Position numbers and translations under genes: made by a program. A stretch of DNA of 64,000 bases from AP-15 sp963736715. Its GTDB lineage: Bacteria; Pseudomonadota; Alphaproteobacteria; ATCC43930; CGMCC-115725. The DNA lies in NCBI GenBank assembly GCA_963736715.1, contig CAVTQA010000016.1:1-64000 (forward strand), written 5' to 3'. Under the pieces are notes generated by a model, which worked only from the letters and a program-made list of their open reading frames with translations, had not been told where the DNA came from and made no database searches. This document shows positions 50,246-58,006 of this stretch, piece by piece (within the stretch, counting starts at the first letter, position 1; each line of letters begins with the position of its first letter).

Positions 50246-52204
50246 ATGTGCGGCATCGCAGGCATCGCCTCGACCGACGGGACGCCGATCCCTCGACTGT
50301 CTTCGTCGCTCGCGGTGCTTGACCGCCTAGTCGCCCACCGCGGCCCGGACGGAAATGGCGCCTGGATCTCGCCGGCACGCTCAGTCGGGCTCGCCCACCG
50401 TCGCTTGGCGATCATCGACTTGAGCGATGCGGCGCGACAGCCAATGGTGGTTCCTGGCCCGACCGCCATCACATACAATGGCGAGATTTACAATTACGTT
50501 GAGCTCCGCGCCGAGCTTTCCCCCGGCTGGAAATTCCGTTCGAACTCGGATACCGAGGTGATTATGGCGGCCTACGACCGCTATGACACCGACTGCCTCG
50601 ATCGATTGCGCGGCATGTTTGCTTTTGCCGTCTGGGACGATCGGCGGCAGCGTCTTTTCTGCGCACGCGACCGCTTCGGCATCAAGCCCTTCTACTATAC
50701 TCTGGTGGGAAATCGATTCGTCTTTGCTTCCGAGGCAAAGGCATTGCTGCCGTTTCTGCCTGAAATCGAAACCGATCCCGCCGCGCTCGCCGAGTATCTG
50801 ACCTTCCAGTACACGATCGGCGAGGCCACCCTGTTCCGCGGCGTCAACCAGCTTTTGCCTGGGCACGCACTGGTTATCGAGAATGGCAATATCCGCGTCT
50901 GGCGATATTGGGACGTCTATTACGAGATCGACGGCGACCACAGCGCAAGATATTTCGAGCGGCATCTCGCCGAACTGCTTGACAACTCGGTAAACTTTCA
51001 CCTGCGCAGCGACGTGCCGATCGGCGCTTACGTTTCGGGCGGCATCGATTCGAGCTTGATCGCGATCCTTGCCGGCAACAGCGAGCGCGGCATCGCCGAC
51101 TGTTTTCACGGCCGCTTCACCGGGTTCGAGGGTTACGACGAGAGCCATTACGCCGCCGTCGCGGTGGATCAGGCACGCGCCAACTTGCATCTCATCGACA
51201 TTACGGCCCGGCATTTTGGCGACCACATAGACGACGTTCTCTACCATCTCGATTTTCCGGTGGCAGGACCTGGCTCATTCCCGCAATTCATGGTCTCGCA
51301 GCTCGCGGCGCGCCACGTGAAGGTGGTGTTGGGCGGGCAGGGCGGCGACGAGATCTTTGGCGGATACGCGCGATATCTGCTGGCTTACTTCGAGCAATGC
51401 ATCAAGGCCGCCCTCGATGGGACCTATAAAAACGGCAATTTCGTCGTGACGATCGAATCGATCGTGCCGAACCTCGGTCTATTGCGCGAATACAAGCCGA
51501 TGATGAAGGAGTTCTGGCGAGAAGGTTTGTTCAATGGCCTCGATGACCGATATTTTCGCCTGGTCGACCGCTCAACGGACATGGAGGAGGAGATCGATTG
51601 GACACTTTTAGATAAGGATCGTGTGTTTGCCAACTTTTTGTCAATTTTTAACAACAAGAACAACGTTAGAAAGGAAGCCTATTTTGACAAGATGACGCAT
51701 TTCGACTTCAAATGTCTTCTGCCGGCATTACTTCAGGTCGAGGATAGGATGAGCATGGCACACGGGCTGGAGAGCCGCGTGCCTCTTCTCGACCATCCAC
51801 TGATCGAATTCCTCGCCACCGTCCCGGCCGATGTGAAATTCGAAGGCGGCCGGATGAAGCACCTTCTAAAACTTGCCTATGCCAACGTTTTGCCGTCTGT
51901 GATCGCCGATCGGCGCGACAAGATGGGCTTCCCAGTCCCATTGCAGGAATGGTTTTCAGGGGAATTGCGCGGCCTTGTGCAGGATACTTTCCGCAGCCGT
52001 CACGCCCGGCAGCGCCCATTTCTCAACGCCGAAGCCGTCCTCGCCAATTTCGAAGGTGCCGGCCGCTTCTCGCGCAAGGTGTGGGGCTTGCTGTGCCTCG
52101 AGCTGTGGCACCAGATCTTTCATGATCGTGCCGTCCATTACCGGGGCATGCTGGCAGAAGCCGGATCTTTTGACACCTCGCCGATTGCCGGGGCTGCGCA
52201 ATAA
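50246..52204 (+). CDS. asnB: Asparagine-synthase-type amidotransferase (second copy)
   Basis: 652 residues with catalytic Cys2 (MCGIAGIAS), AHRGPDGNGAW, YNGEIYNYVELRAEL, PP-loop VSGGIDSSLIAIL and GGQGGDEIFGGYARYL. It is divergent from the copy at 47018, so not a recent duplication; it probably amidates a different uronic residue or position. Last gene before the 392-base repeat-rich gap, so it may end a transcription unit. ATG 50246 follows GGGGAAAGAAAC. Confidence 0.88.
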   Translation: MCGIAGIASTDGTPIPRLSSSLAVLDRLVAHRGPDGNGAWISPARSVGLAHRRLAIIDLSDAARQPMVVPGPTAITYNGEIYNYVELRAELSPGWKFRSNSDTEVIMAAYDRYDTDCLDRLRGMFAFAVWDDRRQRLFCARDRFGIKPFYYTLVGNRFVFASEAKALLPFLPEIETDPAALAEYLTFQYTIGEATLFRGVNQLLPGHALVIENGNIRVWRYWDVYYEIDGDHSARYFERHLAELLDNSVNFHLRSDVPIGAYVSGGIDSSLIAILAGNSERGIADCFHGRFTGFEGYDESHYAAVAVDQARANLHLIDITARHFGDHIDDVLYHLDFPVAGPGSFPQFMVSQLAARHVKVVLGGQGGDEIFGGYARYLLAYFEQCIKAALDGTYKNGNFVVTIESIVPNLGLLREYKPMMKEFWREGLFNGLDDRYFRLVDRSTDMEEEIDWTLLDKDRVFANFLSIFNNKNNVRKEAYFDKMTHFDFKCLLPALLQVEDRMSMAHGLESRVPLLDHPLIEFLATVPADVKFEGGRMKHLLKLAYANVLPSVIADRRDKMGFPVPLQEWFSGELRGLVQDTFRSRHARQRPFLNAEAVLANFEGAGRFSRKVWGLLCLELWHQIFHDRAVHYRGMLAEAGSFDTSPIAGAAQ

Positions 52205-52275
52205 AGATGGTGAAAGTGTCTAACCTGAAATGAAGCGAGCCATCCCAATATGTTACCGTCGCCCCCGCGAAAGCG

Positions 52276-52443
52276 CTAGGGCATGCACACATCTCCACAA
52301 TAGAAGGACTTTCAATAAGTTATCCGTCGTCCCCGCGAAAGCGGGGACCCAGGGGCCCCGTGGTGAATAGCCCGACAACGGTCCTGGGTGCCCGCTTTCG
52401 CGGGCATGACGGCGGAAAGGCGGAAGATGTGTGCATGCCCTAG
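52276..52443. mobile_element. 168-bp MITE-like element with 19-bp terminal inverted repeats and 10-bp target duplication
   Basis: Perfect terminal inverted repeats CTAGGGCATGCACACATCT (52276–52294) and its reverse complement (52425–52443). The element is flanked by identical CGCGAAAGCG at 52266–52275 and 52444–52453, consistent with a 10-bp target-site duplication. It carries an internal copy of the CCCGCGAAAGCGGG palindrome (52324–52412) and no coding capacity. Removing it plus one duplicate restores a canonical host repeat. Confidence 0.7.
52324..52412. repeat. Internal copy of the CCCGCGAAAGCGGG palindrome
   Basis: An ~89-base inverted repeat: CGTCGTCCCCGCGAAAGCGG… pairs with …GCCCGCTTTCGCGGGCATGACGG. 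It lies within the MITE-like element, and its arms match those of the interrupted outer repeat. Confidence 0.7.
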
Positions 52444-52596
52444 CGCGAAAGCGGGGGTCCAGGGGCGACCGCACGTCGCTCGCCCCCTGTTCAAGCCAGG
52501 GGCCAGCTCTGGGTTCCCCCTTTCGCGGGAATGACGGCCAAAGGATTGATCTTTTCAGAATTCATTTCGGGTCGGTCTTAAAGGGATTAAACCGAT

Positions 52597-53532
52597 ATGA
52601 AAGTTTTCGTAACCGGCGGGTCTGGTCTCGTCGGCTCGACCGTCATCGATCTGCTGCTCGCCCGCGGCGACGAAGTCCTCGCGATCGATAATTTCGCGAC
52701 TGGCCGACGCGATAATTTGAAGCCGCAGCCTCGGCTGCAGCTCATCGAGGACAGCATCGTCGACGAGCGCGTTGTCGACGGGCTGATCGGCGATTTTCTC
52801 CCCGACGTCGTGGTGCACACCGCGGCATCCTACAAGAACCCCGATGATTGGCAGGGAGATGCTCTGACCAACTGCGTCGGCAGCGCCAACATCGCTCGCT
52901 CCTGCAAAGACCACAAGGTCGGGCGACTGATCTATTTTCAGACGGCGCTATGTTACGGCACCAAACCGCTGGAACAGCCGATCACGCTCAATCATCCCCT
53001 CAATCCGGTGAACAGCAGCTATGCGATCTCAAAGACCGCGGGCGAGCAGTACATCCAACTGAGCGGCGTCGACTGGGTCACCTTCCGCCTGGCAAACATA
53101 GTTGGCCCGCGCAACGTCAGCGGGCCATTGCCGATTTTTTTCGATCGTTTGGCGCAAGCGAAGCGTTGCTTCGTCACCGAGGCGCGGCGCGATTTTGTAT
53201 TCGTGCGCGACCTGGCCCAAACCGTTCTGAGGGCGGCGAGCGGAACCGGTACCGGCACATATCACTTCTCATCGGGAAGGGATGTGGCGATCAGGGAGCT
53301 ATACGACGCGGTTGTCCGGGCGATGCAGCTCAATCATTACCCTGAACCGGAGATTCGTCCGCTCGGAGCCGACGAGGCGCCCACCATCTTGTTGGACCCC
53401 AGCCGCACCTTCCGTGATTTCGGCGAGGTCGAGTTCACACCGTTCGAAGAGATCGTTGCCGAAACCGTCGCTTATTACCGGCAGCATGGCGTGCAAGGCG
53501 GATACACCCATCTTCGGACCGAGCAGAACTAG
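52597..53532 (+). CDS. NAD-dependent epimerase/dehydratase (extended SDR), copy 1
   Basis: 311 residues. Rossmann motif VTGGSGLVGSTVIDLL, the SDR acidic cofactor residue in AIDNFATG, catalytic TALCYG region and YAISKTAGEQY (YxxxK). Nucleotide-sugar epimerase or dehydratase; substrate unknown. Closely similar to the next gene (AASYKNPDDW/AASYKDPNDW, TALCYG), indicating tandem duplication. ATG 52597 opens the second part of the locus after the repeat gap, so a promoter is likely in 52538–52596. Confidence 0.88.
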   Translation: MKVFVTGGSGLVGSTVIDLLLARGDEVLAIDNFATGRRDNLKPQPRLQLIEDSIVDERVVDGLIGDFLPDVVVHTAASYKNPDDWQGDALTNCVGSANIARSCKDHKVGRLIYFQTALCYGTKPLEQPITLNHPLNPVNSSYAISKTAGEQYIQLSGVDWVTFRLANIVGPRNVSGPLPIFFDRLAQAKRCFVTEARRDFVFVRDLAQTVLRAASGTGTGTYHFSSGRDVAIRELYDAVVRAMQLNHYPEPEIRPLGADEAPTILLDPSRTFRDFGEVEFTPFEEIVAETVAYYRQHGVQGGYTHLRTEQN

Positions 53533-54474
53533 TGAGGCTCCTGATTACCGGCGGGGCCGGCTGCCTCGGCTCCAATCTCATCGAAGAGTATTTAGCGCAA
53601 GGCGGACGAGATACTCGTCATCGACAATTTCACCACCGGCTCTCGCGAGGCGCTGGGTGCGTTGCCCCGGCTCGAAATCGTCGACGGCACGATTGCCGAC
53701 CGGGAATTGGTCGATGCCGCCTTTGCCCGGTTCGCGCCAACACACGTGATACACAGCGCTGCCTCGTACAAGGATCCGAACGATTGGCGAGAAGATGTGG
53801 CCACCAACGTCACAGGTACGATCAACACCATCGAGGCGGCTCGGCGCGTGGGTGTAGAGCGGTTTGTGTATCTTCAGACCGCGCTGTGCTACGGGCGGCC
53901 CGAGCGCGTTCCGATACCGGTCGATCATCCGACGCGTCCGTTTACCAGCTACGGCATATCCAAGACTGCCGGAGAGGCTTACCTCGCGATCAGCGAGCTC
54001 CCATGGGTCTCGCTGCGGCTCGCCAACATTACCGGACCGCGCCTTGCGATCGGCCCCATTCCAACCTTTTATAAGCGGCTCAAGGGCGGACAAAAATGCT
54101 TCTGCACCGATACGGTCCGCGATTTCGTGGACATCTCAGATTTCCTCGCGCTGATGAGGATCGTGCTGCGCGACGATGCTCCGACCGGCATCTTCAACGT
54201 CTCGACCGGCGAGGGCCATACGATCGCAGAGGTGTTCAACACGATCGCGGCTTGTCTCGGGATCACCCTGCCGCAACCCGTCCCGATCGTGCCGCCGGCC
54301 GCTGACGATATCCCCGCCGTAGTGCTCGACCCGTCTCGCACTCGCGCCGCCCTGGGGTGGAGAGCGGAACTGGGCCTTTCCGAATCGATCACCCGTATGG
54401 TCCGCTGGTACGACACCTACGGGGTCGCGGCCATCCATAGCCACTTGCGGCCTCCGCCGGCCGGAAAGCTATGA
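53532..54474 (+). pseudogene. NAD-dependent epimerase/dehydratase, copy 2, one frameshift as read
   Basis: GTG 53532 overlaps the previous stop. The frame encodes LLITGGAGCLGSNLIEEYLAQGG and breaks at about 53601–53606; the next frame continues DEILVIDNFTTGSREALGAL, AASYKDPNDW, TALCYGRPE and YGISKTAGEAY to 54474. Removing one base gives 313 residues, nearly the length of its 311-residue paralogue. Most likely an insertion error in a functional gene. Confidence 0.85.
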
Positions 54475-55538
54475 CAGAATTGGGTTTTGCTGGGTCAACG
54501 ATCCTTGTCGTCGGGGGCGCCGGTTTCGTAGGCGGCGCCCTCGTCCGCCGGCTATTGGGATTGCAGCCGCGGCGCCTGATCATAGTTGATAATCTACTGT
54601 CGGCCGACATTAGCAACGTGCCGGAACATCCCACTGTAGACTTCGTGTTCGATTCAATTACCGCGGATAAGGTGCTCGGAGCATTACCGCTCGATCTCGA
54701 TTTTGTATTCCACCTGGCCTGTTATCACGGTAACCAGTCGTCGATCCACGATCCGCTCGCCGATCATCAGAACAACGCATTGACAACATTGAAATTGCTT
54801 GACCGTTTGAAGGATTTCAGGTCGCTGAAGAAAGTGGTTTATGCAGCGGCCGGATGTGCTGTCGCCGCCAAGACAGCCAGTCAGGCGACTGCCACTACCG
54901 AGGATGCGCCAGTCTCGCTGTTTCACGACAGCCCATATTCGATTTCGAAGCTGGTCGGCGAGATGTACGGCAATTATTATTTCCTGCACTATGGCTTACC
55001 GTTTGTGAAGGCGCGGTTCCAGAACGTTTATGGGCCGGGAGAGATCCTCGGCGCCGGGCGCTGGCGCGGGACACCGCACACCGTATGGCGAAACGTCACG
55101 CCGACCTTTGTCTGGAAGTCGCTGCATGGCCGGGCCCTCCCGGTCGAGAACGGCGGCGTCGCGACCCGCGATTTCATCTTTATCGACGACATCGTGGATG
55201 GCCTGATCGCCTGCGCGTTGCGCGGCCGTCCCGGAGAGGTTTACAACCTCGCCTCCGGGGTCGAGACCTCGATCCTGAATCTCGCCCGCGTCGTCAACGA
55301 GCTTACCGGCAATCCGACGCCGATCGACTTCGCGCCGGGCCGTGAATGGGATCGCTCCGGCAAACGTTTCGGGGCGCCCGAGAAAGCGCACCGAGAGCTG
55401 GGGTTTGTCGCAGCAATGCCGCTGCGCGAGGGGTTGCGGCGTACGATCGAATGGACCCGCGGCAACCGCGATACGATCTGCCGCTGCATACTGCAGCATG
55501 CCCGTTTTTTGCCTCAACTGCGTGATGCGTTCAAATGA
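54471..55538 (+). CDS. NAD-dependent epimerase/dehydratase, copy 3 (UDP-glucose 4-epimerase-like)
   Basis: 355 residues. VVGGAGFVGGALVRRLLG, IVDNLLSADIS, HLACYHGNQSSIHDP, YSISKLVGEMY (YxxxK), and RFQNVYGPGEILGAGRWRG, the GalE/UDP-glucuronate-epimerase-like substrate loop. More distant from the two preceding paralogues. ATG overlaps the previous stop (ATGA); its own stop overlaps the 2-epimerase start. Confidence 0.88.
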   Translation: MTELGFAGSTILVVGGAGFVGGALVRRLLGLQPRRLIIVDNLLSADISNVPEHPTVDFVFDSITADKVLGALPLDLDFVFHLACYHGNQSSIHDPLADHQNNALTTLKLLDRLKDFRSLKKVVYAAAGCAVAAKTASQATATTEDAPVSLFHDSPYSISKLVGEMYGNYYFLHYGLPFVKARFQNVYGPGEILGAGRWRGTPHTVWRNVTPTFVWKSLHGRALPVENGGVATRDFIFIDDIVDGLIACALRGRPGEVYNLASGVETSILNLARVVNELTGNPTPIDFAPGREWDRSGKRFGAPEKAHRELGFVAAMPLREGLRRTIEWTRGNRDTICRCILQHARFLPQLRDAFK

Positions 55539-56614
55539 CCGAGCTGCGGGTTCTGACCGTCGTCGGCGCGCGGCCGCAATTCATCAAAGCAGCCCCGGTT
55601 TCGCGGGCGATTGCAGCCCGTGACGGGATCAGCCAGACACTCGTCCATACCGGCCAGCACTTCGATCCCGAGATGTCGCAGATTTTCTTCGAGCAGCTGG
55701 GCCTCGAAGCGCCGCGCGTCAATCTCGGCATTCATGGCGGCGGCCACGGCGAGATGACGGGCAAAATGCTCGCGGCGCTGGAACGGATCATCATTGAGGA
55801 GCGGCCAGACCTCGTCCTCGTGCCCGGCGATACGAATTCGAGCCTTGCCGGCGCATTGGCAGCAGCCAAGCTAGATATTCCGATCGCGCATCTCGAGGCG
55901 GGCCTGCGTTCCTTTGACCGCCGCATGCCCGAGGAGATCAACCGCGTCCTGACCGATCACCTCAGCACTCTGCTGCTTTGCCCGACCGAAACCGCCGTCG
56001 TCAATCTGCGGCGCGAAGGCATCATCGACGGCGTGTATAACATTGGTGACGTGATGTACGATGCGGCGTGCTTTGCCGCCGCCGCTTCCCGCCGGTCACA
56101 AATCCTCGACAGGCTGGGTCTTGTCGAGCGCTCTTACGCTCTCGCCACGGTGCATCGGGCCAAAAGCACAGAAAGCAAAGCTGCACTCGCTGAAATCGTG
56201 GAGTTCCTACGCCGGCAGGCTCGCGATCGCATCGTCGTATTCCCGGTCCACCCCAGGACGCGCAAGCGGATCGCGGAGTGGCGCCTTGATCTCGGCGGCA
56301 TACTGGCGTGCGAGCCGTTCGGCTATCTCGACATGCACCGCCTCCTTCGATCGGCGGTTGCCGTCTTCACCGATTCCGGGGGTGTGCAGAAGGAAGCCTA
56401 TTTCCACAAAGTTCCCTGCGTGACTTTGCGCAGCGAAACCGAGTGGGAGGAGACCATCAAAGCCGGCTGGAATCGACTGTGGAAGGGACCGGATTACGCG
56501 CCGCGCCAGGATATCTCCGCCTTTGGCGATGGGCATGCTGCGGATCGCGCGGTGGAGCTTCTAATCAATTTTCTGAAATGCCCGCCGAGAGCCGGATCCG
56601 CACCGTCGTTCTGA
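55535..56614 (+). CDS. wecB: Non-hydrolysing UDP-N-acetylglucosamine 2-epimerase family (WecB/WbpI-like)
   Basis: 359 residues with the family signatures VVGARPQFIKAAPVSRAI, LVHTGQHFDPEMS, PGDTNSSLAGALAAAKL, HLEAGLRSFDRRMPEEINR and TDSGGVQKEAYF. WecB acts on UDP-GlcNAc and WbpI acts on UDP-2,3-diacetamido-2,3-dideoxyglucuronic acid; sequence alone does not separate them. The presence of WbpB/D/E-type activities in the same locus favours the WbpI role (gluco to manno epimerisation). Confidence 0.9.
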   Translation: MTELRVLTVVGARPQFIKAAPVSRAIAARDGISQTLVHTGQHFDPEMSQIFFEQLGLEAPRVNLGIHGGGHGEMTGKMLAALERIIIEERPDLVLVPGDTNSSLAGALAAAKLDIPIAHLEAGLRSFDRRMPEEINRVLTDHLSTLLLCPTETAVVNLRREGIIDGVYNIGDVMYDAACFAAAASRRSQILDRLGLVERSYALATVHRAKSTESKAALAEIVEFLRRQARDRIVVFPVHPRTRKRIAEWRLDLGGILACEPFGYLDMHRLLRSAVAVFTDSGGVQKEAYFHKVPCVTLRSETEWEETIKAGWNRLWKGPDYAPRQDISAFGDGHAADRAVELLINFLKCPPRAGSAPSF

Positions 56615-57789
56615 CCCTCCAATACGCAACCAGATCTTCCTATTATCTGGATTGGGTCGAGGCTTTCGAGCGCTCGCCACTGTTCGCGGTCACGACCTTC
56701 AATCTGTTTCGACGCGATCAGCGTCGTGCAGCGGCCAAGGCGGTCGAGGACAGCGAGCTCGTCGTCGCCCTGCATTCGTGCTCGGCCGATACGCTCGAAT
56801 ACATCCAACCCCTGATTGGCGCGCTGAAGGCCCGACGCGGCCGGTTTTTGATGCTGGTCGGCAATGAATACAACCTCCCTTGGGCCCGACTCGGTGAAAA
56901 GCGGGATTTCCTGCGCGCGGTCGGCGCCGACTATGTCGGGACGCAACTGCCGATCGAGGCCGGGCGGTGGCTGTACGCCGATACCGGTGCCAAGGTAGTC
57001 GCTCTGCCGCACGCTCTGAACGACAAGGTTTTTCGCCGCGATCGGCCGGATTCGCTTCGCCCGATCGATATCGGCGGGCGCAGTGCTCGGTACCCGGCGT
57101 TCATCGGCGATGACGAGCGCAACCAGGTGCATGATTTATTTTCACGGATCGGCCCGAAGAGTGGGCTGCGGGTCGACATCGATACCGGCACTCGCCTCGA
57201 TCGAGGCGGCTGGGCCAAGTTTCTCAACGATTGCCGTGGGACGATCGGGACCGAAGCCGGATCATGGTATCTCGAACAGGACGACCGAACCGTTCTCGAG
57301 ATCCGTGAATTCCTAAGCGCGCGGGCCGGCCTCGGCGCGATCAAAGCCGATGGCCTATTACACTCTCTGAGCCGGCGCCTCCCTTATCAAGTCAAGACCT
57401 GGCTCAAGGCGCTCCTGAAGGTTTCGCCGCTCCGGCACGAGGCATTCGAAGAGGGGGAGATGGGTTTCGAGGATATCGAAGCCCGCTTCTTTGCCGGCCG
57501 CCCACGCTGCCCGGTCTACTCCAAATGCATCTCCTCCCGTCACTTCGACGCCGCGGGAACCGGCACCTGCCAAATCCTGCTGCGGGGTCGGTACAATGAC
57601 ATCTTGACCGCGGATGAGCACTATATCGCTCTCGACCCGGATCTCGCCAATCGCGGCGAGGCGATAACGCGCTTTCGCGATCCGACCGAGCGGCGACGGG
57701 TCGCCGAGGCCGCTTACGCTCTGGTCAAGGAACGACACACCTATCGCGACCGGATGGCAGCGATCCATCAGACGGTCTGCGCCCCCTGA
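56578..57789 (+). CDS. Stand-alone CgeB-like glycosyltransferase module protein
   Basis: 403 residues. Same module as the N-termini of the genes at 39603 and 44096, but complete and without a GT4 fusion: ALPHALNDKVFRRDR, IDIGGRSARYPAFIGDDERN (near 164), GTIGTEAGSWYLEQDD (near 222), ISSRHFDAAGTGTCQILLRG and RYNDILTADEHYIALD (near 318). The C-terminal motif resembles the CgeB/Glyco_trans_1_2 donor-site region, so a glycosyltransferase is plausible. ATG 56578 overlaps the 2-epimerase gene by 37 bases; no later start fits. Last gene of the polysaccharide locus. Confidence 0.75.
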   Translation: MPAESRIRTVVLTLQYATRSSYYLDWVEAFERSPLFAVTTFNLFRRDQRRAAAKAVEDSELVVALHSCSADTLEYIQPLIGALKARRGRFLMLVGNEYNLPWARLGEKRDFLRAVGADYVGTQLPIEAGRWLYADTGAKVVALPHALNDKVFRRDRPDSLRPIDIGGRSARYPAFIGDDERNQVHDLFSRIGPKSGLRVDIDTGTRLDRGGWAKFLNDCRGTIGTEAGSWYLEQDDRTVLEIREFLSARAGLGAIKADGLLHSLSRRLPYQVKTWLKALLKVSPLRHEAFEEGEMGFEDIEARFFAGRPRCPVYSKCISSRHFDAAGTGTCQILLRGRYNDILTADEHYIALDPDLANRGEAITRFRDPTERRRVAEAAYALVKERHTYRDRMAAIHQTVCAP

Positions 57790-58006
57790 AGGGTCGCGCC
57801 CGCCCGCCGCCGGTTTGCCGCGTTTACTCTGGCCGGCACGAATTGCAAATCCGAGCCGGCCGGGCGGACGTCAATAACGCGTCAAAAAGGCACACAAAAC
57901 CATTCCGCTCATTTTCCTTTCTGTCCAAGCGGAACTCGCTTGACGTTGCAGTTGATTCCGATCATGGTAAACAAGCGTCAAACAAAGCCTTTGGGGAGTG
58001 AGTCCG

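Larger units (their letters stand above)
52256..52537. repeat. Interspersed palindromic repeat interrupted by a MITE-like insertion
   Basis: This gap (52205–52596) has no gene. Two arms of a GC-rich palindrome (CCGTCGCCCCCGCGAAAGCG at 52256–52275 and CTTTCGCGGGAATGACGG ending at 52537) belong to the CCCGCGAAAGCGGG family of interspersed repeats frequent in proteobacteria. Deleting 52276–52453 joins the arms into one continuous ~104-base copy. Confidence 0.75.

Noticed and set aside
57940..57969. TTGACG with a weak -10 (around CATGGT/ATGGTA) upstream of the secreted-protein gene at 58007, and nearby repeats of GCGTCAA.
   Set aside because: The spacing is plausible but the -10 is poor and the repeats are not regular; not enough for a promoter or operator call.
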